A stretch of DNA of 64,000 bases, taken from the NCBI RefSeq assembly GCF_001548395.1, contig NZ_AP017367.1, positions 1,649,001 through 1,713,000 on the forward strand. Direction: 5' to 3'. The stretch is from Leptolyngbya sp. O-77 (lineage in GTDB: Bacteria; Cyanobacteriota; Cyanobacteriia; Elainellales; Elainellaceae). The notes below the pieces were generated by a model that did not search any database, was not told the origin of the DNA, and was given only the letters and a program-made list of their open reading frames with translations. A program made the translations under genes and the position numbers. Positions 60,540 to 64,000 of this stretch are shown in pieces. Positions within the stretch are counted from its first letter, which is position 1, and each line of letters opens with the position of its first letter.

Positions 60540-61481
60540 ATGCCCCTCTCCTTCTCCAACCAACGGATTCTCGTCACGGGCGGTGCCGGGTTCCTCGGCA
60601 AGCAAGTGGTTGACCAACTGGTCAAAGCTGGTGCTGACCCCGCCAAGATTACGGTGCCCCGTTCTCGCGACTATGACCTGACTCAGATGGAGGCGTGCCG
60701 TCGCGCCGTTGACCAGCAGGACATTGTGATTCACCTGGCGGCTCATGTGGGCGGCATCGGGCTGAATCGGGAAAAGCCTGCGGAACTGTTCTACGACAAC
60801 CTGATGATGGGGGCGCAACTGATTCATGCGGCGTATGAAGCGGGGGTCAAAAAGTTTACCTGCGTGGGCACGATTTGCGCCTATCCCAAGTTCACCCCGG
60901 TGCCGTTCAAAGAAGACGACCTGTGGAATGGCTATCCCGAAGAAACCAATGCCCCCTATGGCGTGGCCAAGAAGGCGCTGCTGGTGCAGCTTCAGGCGTA
61001 TCGGCAGCAGTATGGCTTTGATGGCATCTATCTCCTGCCGGTGAATCTATATGGGCCAGAGGATAATTTTGACCCGCGCAGTTCTCATGTGATTCCGGCG
61101 TTGATTCGCAAGGTGCATGAGGCGCAGTTGCGGGGCGATAGGACGATTCCGGTGTGGGGTGATGGTTCGCCGACGCGGGAGTTTCTCTATTCCACTGATG
61201 CGGCGCGGGGCATTGTCATGGGGACGCAGTTCTATGAGGAGAGTGAGCCTGTGAATTTGGGCACTGGCTATGAAATCTCTATTAAGGACTTGATTACTCT
61301 GATTTGTGAGCTGATGGGCTATGACGGGGAACTGGTTTGGGAGACGGATAAGCCCAATGGGCAGCCCCGCAGGTGTCTCGATACGCAACGGGCGATGGAT
61401 AAGTTTGGCTTTGTGGCAGAGGTGGAGTTCCGCCAAGGCTTGAAAAATACGATTGAGTGGTATCGGCTGCACGCGGCGTAG
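60540..61481 (+). CDS. fcl: GDP-L-fucose synthase
   Basis: 313 residues. Epimerase-reductase of the SDR superfamily; completes GDP-L-fucose after Gmd. Motifs: LVTGGAGFLGKQVV (NADP), VGTICAYP, catalytic Tyr and Lys in YGVAKKALL, and NLYGPEDNFDP. The end of the protein reads EFRQGLKNTIEWYRLH. Codon use is less GC3-rich than gmd, judged by eye. Likely role: fucose for exopolysaccharide or lipopolysaccharide. Confidence 0.96.
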   Translation: MPLSFSNQRILVTGGAGFLGKQVVDQLVKAGADPAKITVPRSRDYDLTQMEACRRAVDQQDIVIHLAAHVGGIGLNREKPAELFYDNLMMGAQLIHAAYEAGVKKFTCVGTICAYPKFTPVPFKEDDLWNGYPEETNAPYGVAKKALLVQLQAYRQQYGFDGIYLLPVNLYGPEDNFDPRSSHVIPALIRKVHEAQLRGDRTIPVWGDGSPTREFLYSTDAARGIVMGTQFYEESEPVNLGTGYEISIKDLITLICELMGYDGELVWETDKPNGQPRRCLDTQRAMDKFGFVAEVEFRQGLKNTIEWYRLHAA

Positions 61482-61671
61482 TTAGGGAGCCTCAAGGCTA
61501 GCAGCCGACACCCCTTTGCGTGAAGACTAGGAAGCGGGGGGCGATCGCCCTCCAGCATCTCCCGTGATTTCACAGAACCGCTGATTCGGCTGGTTGGGCT
61601 AGGGTCTGAATTGGAAGCTCATAGTGGGTGCGTCTGCCAAACCCACGTCTTCCAATCAGTCACCCCAATTT

Positions 61672-62505
61672 ATGCAAAACGACTATAAGCACGCCCTCGA
61701 TCGCCCGTCTGTGGCGATCGCCCCTCGCCCGTCGTCTGAGAATCGTTTCCCGCAGTCTTCTCCAATTGCCCAGTTCGCTCGCCGTGCCACCCGCGCTGCT
61801 AGTCTGACCGTCGGACTGTTGCCCCTGTGGTGGGCGATCGCCCTGCCTGCCCAGGCCACCGTCTCGGCCTCTGTGGGGGAGTCCGTCGAGTTTTCCTGCC
61901 AGGACTCAGAATCTGTTGTGCGACAGAAAGGCGGGCCGGTAGTCACAATTGGGCGATCGCGCATCTACATCGGCTATCGTCAGGTGTCTGCCAACAACAA
62001 AAACCCGATCGTTGTCCGGTTTAACCGGGGGCAGCGAGCTTGGTGCCGCGCAGATTACGAAATCACAGCCGACGATGGCGAGGGCTACGGGCTGCTGTGG
62101 GACGGCAGCAGTGCGCTCTATGCCGTGTTTAGCGCTACCGGAACCCAGGGCACGCCCAGCCAGGACTATCGCCGCTTTACCAGCCAAGGCTGGCTGAACA
62201 GCTACGGCAGCGGCGGCGGCCCCAAGGTCGCAGTGCTGGCCCGGCTCAACCCCACCAACGGCGCACCCAACGCCGGAACGTTTCTGACCGCGCAACTGAG
62301 CAGTGGCCGCAGCAACTCCCTGGAAGTTACTGGACTTTCCTGGACAGGCTCTCGGCTCGTCGTCACGGCAAACTCCTGGTTTTCACCCCGCCGCGCCAAC
62401 CGCCAGCCCATGACCTGCAACGGCTCGTCGCCCTTCTTTTACCGGGTTGTGTTTTCGGGAAATCTACGCCAGGTCTTTCGCACCCAGAGCGATCGCTGCT
62501 CCTAG
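61672..62505 (+). CDS. Exported hypothetical protein
   Basis: About 277 residues from ATG 61672 (MQNDYKHALDRP); a GTG start at 61624 would add 16. A 60-residue front is followed by a hydrophobic segment (AASLTVGLLPLWWAIALPAQA) with an Ala-X-Ala site, so export is likely. The mature part has three cysteines visible (FSCQDSE, AWCRADYE, MTCNGSS) and a final Cys (DRCS), and beta-rich stretches such as SRIYIGYRQVSANN. No known domain is recognised. It stands alone between fcl and the thioredoxin-like gene. Confidence 0.7.
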   Translation: MQNDYKHALDRPSVAIAPRPSSENRFPQSSPIAQFARRATRAASLTVGLLPLWWAIALPAQATVSASVGESVEFSCQDSESVVRQKGGPVVTIGRSRIYIGYRQVSANNKNPIVVRFNRGQRAWCRADYEITADDGEGYGLLWDGSSALYAVFSATGTQGTPSQDYRRFTSQGWLNSYGSGGGPKVAVLARLNPTNGAPNAGTFLTAQLSSGRSNSLEVTGLSWTGSRLVVTANSWFSPRRANRQPMTCNGSSPFFYRVVFSGNLRQVFRTQSDRCS

Positions 62506-62543
62506 AGTTTCAGGTTCTGTTCGAGAGTTTCAGGTTCCGTTCG
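62504..62543. repeat. Two-copy 20-bp tandem duplication after a stop codon
   Basis: AGAGTTTCAGGTTCTGTTCG and a second copy with one mismatch follow each other, beginning inside the stop codon (62503-62505) of the exported protein gene. Confidence 0.88.
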
Positions 62544-62587
62544 GGCGCGTTGTCCAGGAACTGAACCGCCGCTCAATCCACCGCTGC

Positions 62588-63409
62588 TCAATACATGGTC
62601 TGCATTAACTGTTTGCGATAGCTGCGGGTCAGCGGGTGGTCGTCGCCCAGCAGGTCGAACAGCACGATCATTGCCTTGCGGGCCCCGTCTTGCCGAAACT
62701 TGCGATCGCTCGCCACGATTTCCAGAAAGCCCGTAAACGCCGCTTCGTAATTGCCTTCCAGCGCGTGCTGTTCTGCCTGACGGTACTTCGCCTCCAGTTC
62801 GCCTGGTTCCGCAGGACTAGTCAAGTCTCGATGAAACGCAATTAGCCCGCGCACCGCCTGCGCTCGACGAAACAGGTCTTTATCGGTTTCGGGAATCGGC
62901 GACAGCAGCTTTTCGGCAGACTCGATTTGCCCCTGGCTGACCAAAAACTCCGCCGCCTCCAGCATCAGCCGCGCATCGGTCGGATAAGCCTGAATCAGGT
63001 CTGCGAACCGTTGCTTCACCTGGTTTACATCGCCCGCCGCCCTCGCCGCCCGAATCTCTGCCAGCCCTTGCTCCAGCGTCGAGTGCAAATTCAGCTTGCC
63101 CAATAGCTCGCGCAACTGCGGTTCTGGCAGCACGCCGACAAAGCCATTCTGCATCGCGCCGTCCACCACAATTCGCACGTCGGGCACGCCTTCTACACCG
63201 TAGGCATTCGCCAGGTCAGGATTTTGGTCAATATCCACCTTTGCCAGCACAAAGTCATACTCCTGCGACAGCTTTTCGAGCATCGGCTTGAGCAATTGAC
63301 AGGGCCCGCACCAGGTTGCAAAAAAGTCCACCAGAACGGGTTTTTCGTAAGATTTTTGCACAACTTCATCAGCGAAGTTGGCAGCCGTAATGTCAACAGA
63401 AGTGCCCAT
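62588..63409 (-). CDS. Thioredoxin-domain protein with TPR-like C-terminus
   Basis: 273 residues from ATG 63409 (MGTSVDITAANF); the longer frame to 63484 is rejected, as it overlaps the divergent gene. Thioredoxin domain with the active site WCGPC (VDFFATWCGPCQLLKP), VDIDQNPDLANAYGVEGVP and the cis-Pro. The C-terminal half (about 130-270) has helical TPR-like repeats (EQGLAEIRAARAAGD, EAAEFLVSQGQIESAEKLL). The layout is that of YbbN/CnoX-type co-chaperones, which have a thioredoxin fold and TPRs. Divergent from the SDR gene. Confidence 0.92.
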   Translation of the reverse strand: MGTSVDITAANFADEVVQKSYEKPVLVDFFATWCGPCQLLKPMLEKLSQEYDFVLAKVDIDQNPDLANAYGVEGVPDVRIVVDGAMQNGFVGVLPEPQLRELLGKLNLHSTLEQGLAEIRAARAAGDVNQVKQRFADLIQAYPTDARLMLEAAEFLVSQGQIESAEKLLSPIPETDKDLFRRAQAVRGLIAFHRDLTSPAEPGELEAKYRQAEQHALEGNYEAAFTGFLEIVASDRKFRQDGARKAMIVLFDLLGDDHPLTRSYRKQLMQTMY

Positions 63410-63482
63410 AAGCAAGCGGTTAAGAGAGTGGTAGGGTGTTGAAGGTACATCTTCTCGCCTGATCATGCCTGAGAATGGAGCC

Positions 63483-64000
63483 ATGACCGAGCAACCTTAT
63501 GTTTTTTTAGCAGGCGCTAGCCGGGGCGTTGGGTTTGAGCTGGCGTGCTGGCTCTTGCAGCGGGGCATTTCCACCCGGACGCTGCTGCGGCTGCCGCCGG
63601 ATACGGATGGCGAAGCGTCGCCTGCGCGGGCAGAATTGGAGTCTTTGGGAGCGGCGATCGCCATTGGGGATGCGCTGGATGCCGATGCGGTGAACCGCGC
63701 CATGCAGGATGCCCCCTTTAATGCGCCGCCGTGGGCGGTGGTGAGTACGATTGGCGGGGTTGGGCCGGACGGGCGGCGGGCTGATTTTTTGGGCAACAAA
63801 GTGCTGATTGACGCGGCGGCGCGGGCGGGCGTGCAGAAATTTGTGCTGGTGTCGTCGATTGGTGCGGGAGAGAGTGCGATCGCCCTGCCGCCCCAGGTCT
63901 TGCAAACGCTGGGGCCGGTGCTGGCAGAAAAAGAGCAGGCAGAGCAATACCTGATAGCCAGCGGGCTGCCGTATACCATCGTGCGGCCGGGCGGACTGAA
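63483..64000 (+). CDS. Atypical SDR family NAD(P)H-binding protein (partial)
   Basis: The frame is open from ATG 63483 to the window end (172 codons seen). N-terminal nucleotide motif FLAGASRGVGFELACW (GxSxxxG). The chain continues AVVSTIGGVGPDGRRADFLG and FVLVSSIGAGESAIAL, then GLPYTIVRPGGL. These match atypical SDR (NmrA-like) proteins of cyanobacteria and chloroplasts. The catalytic Tyr-Lys pair of classical SDRs is not seen at the usual place. Substrate unknown. Truncated by the window. Confidence 0.85.
   Translation, partial: MTEQPYVFLAGASRGVGFELACWLLQRGISTRTLLRLPPDTDGEASPARAELESLGAAIAIGDALDADAVNRAMQDAPFNAPPWAVVSTIGGVGPDGRRADFLGNKVLIDAAARAGVQKFVLVSSIGAGESAIALPPQVLQTLGPVLAEKEQAEQYLIASGLPYTIVRPGGL

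Noticed and set aside
59832..60827. 331-codon minus-strand frame across gmd, the repeat spacer and fcl
   Set aside because: It is antisense to two clear genes and passes through the heptamer array, giving a long GKREEGR-type repeat. The 7-bp unit is not a multiple of three and so is open in all frames; this is an artefact.

Overview
The window is chromosomal DNA of a cyanobacterium. GCGATCGC (HIP1) sites are scattered through it, and it carries psbI and psaX, the cyanobacterial pnp, rpsA and nrdR genes, and several families known mainly from cyanobacteria (DUF3769, DUF4336, TamB-like protein, group 2 sigma factor). PsaX is known mainly from thermophilic and some filamentous cyanobacteria. With the moderately high G+C, this suggests a Leptolyngbya-like or Thermoleptolyngbya-like filamentous strain. 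That is inference from gene content, not a species identification.

Layout. 0-6.5 kb: an A+T-richer caspase-GUN4 fusion gene, an Uma2 remnant, rarD overlapping a frameshifted SGNH hydrolase, a SulP transporter cut short in its STAS domain, and a GIY-YIG protein. 6.4-15.8 kb: purE, aroC-Nudix, a GH13 enzyme, pyrB, a GerMN lipoprotein, a PD-(D/E)XK-like / Nudix / YgjP-like metallopeptidase run, and nrdR. 16-25 kb: rpsA, a HAD phosphatase, a glycine-rich SH3-repeat secreted protein, pnp (frameshifted), DUF4336 and dienelactone-hydrolase-like proteins. 25-31.6 kb: a signalling block (LuxR-type regulator, CHASE3 histidine kinase, Rcp-type receiver, receiver-kinase hybrid). 31.6-47 kb: pyk-hlyD-nanE, then envelope genes (DUF3769 outer-membrane protein, TamB) around psbI, an aminopeptidase P and psaX. 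47-64 kb: a HerA-like ATPase, Uma2, a group 2 sigma factor, DUF1688, speB-purN, divergent iron-type ABC transporter genes, gmd-fcl for GDP-fucose, a thioredoxin-TPR protein and a partial SDR protein.

Most genes are housekeeping or envelope genes in short operons. No tRNA, rRNA, CRISPR array, transposase or prophage was seen. The unusual material lies mostly in the spacers: heptanucleotide repeats at gene 3' ends, exact two-copy tandem duplications just after stop codons, a two-copy MITE-like element, and a repeat that also occurs inside the DUF3769 coding region. Four loci (SGNH hydrolase, pnp, a small gene near 46.3 kb, the ABC permease) are broken by what look like extra bases in homopolymer runs. 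The same direction of error in all four makes read or assembly error more likely than gene decay.

The strongest candidates for new biology are the membrane-anchored caspase-GUN4 protein, the nuclease/Nudix/metallopeptidase cluster, and the repeats that form gene ends.
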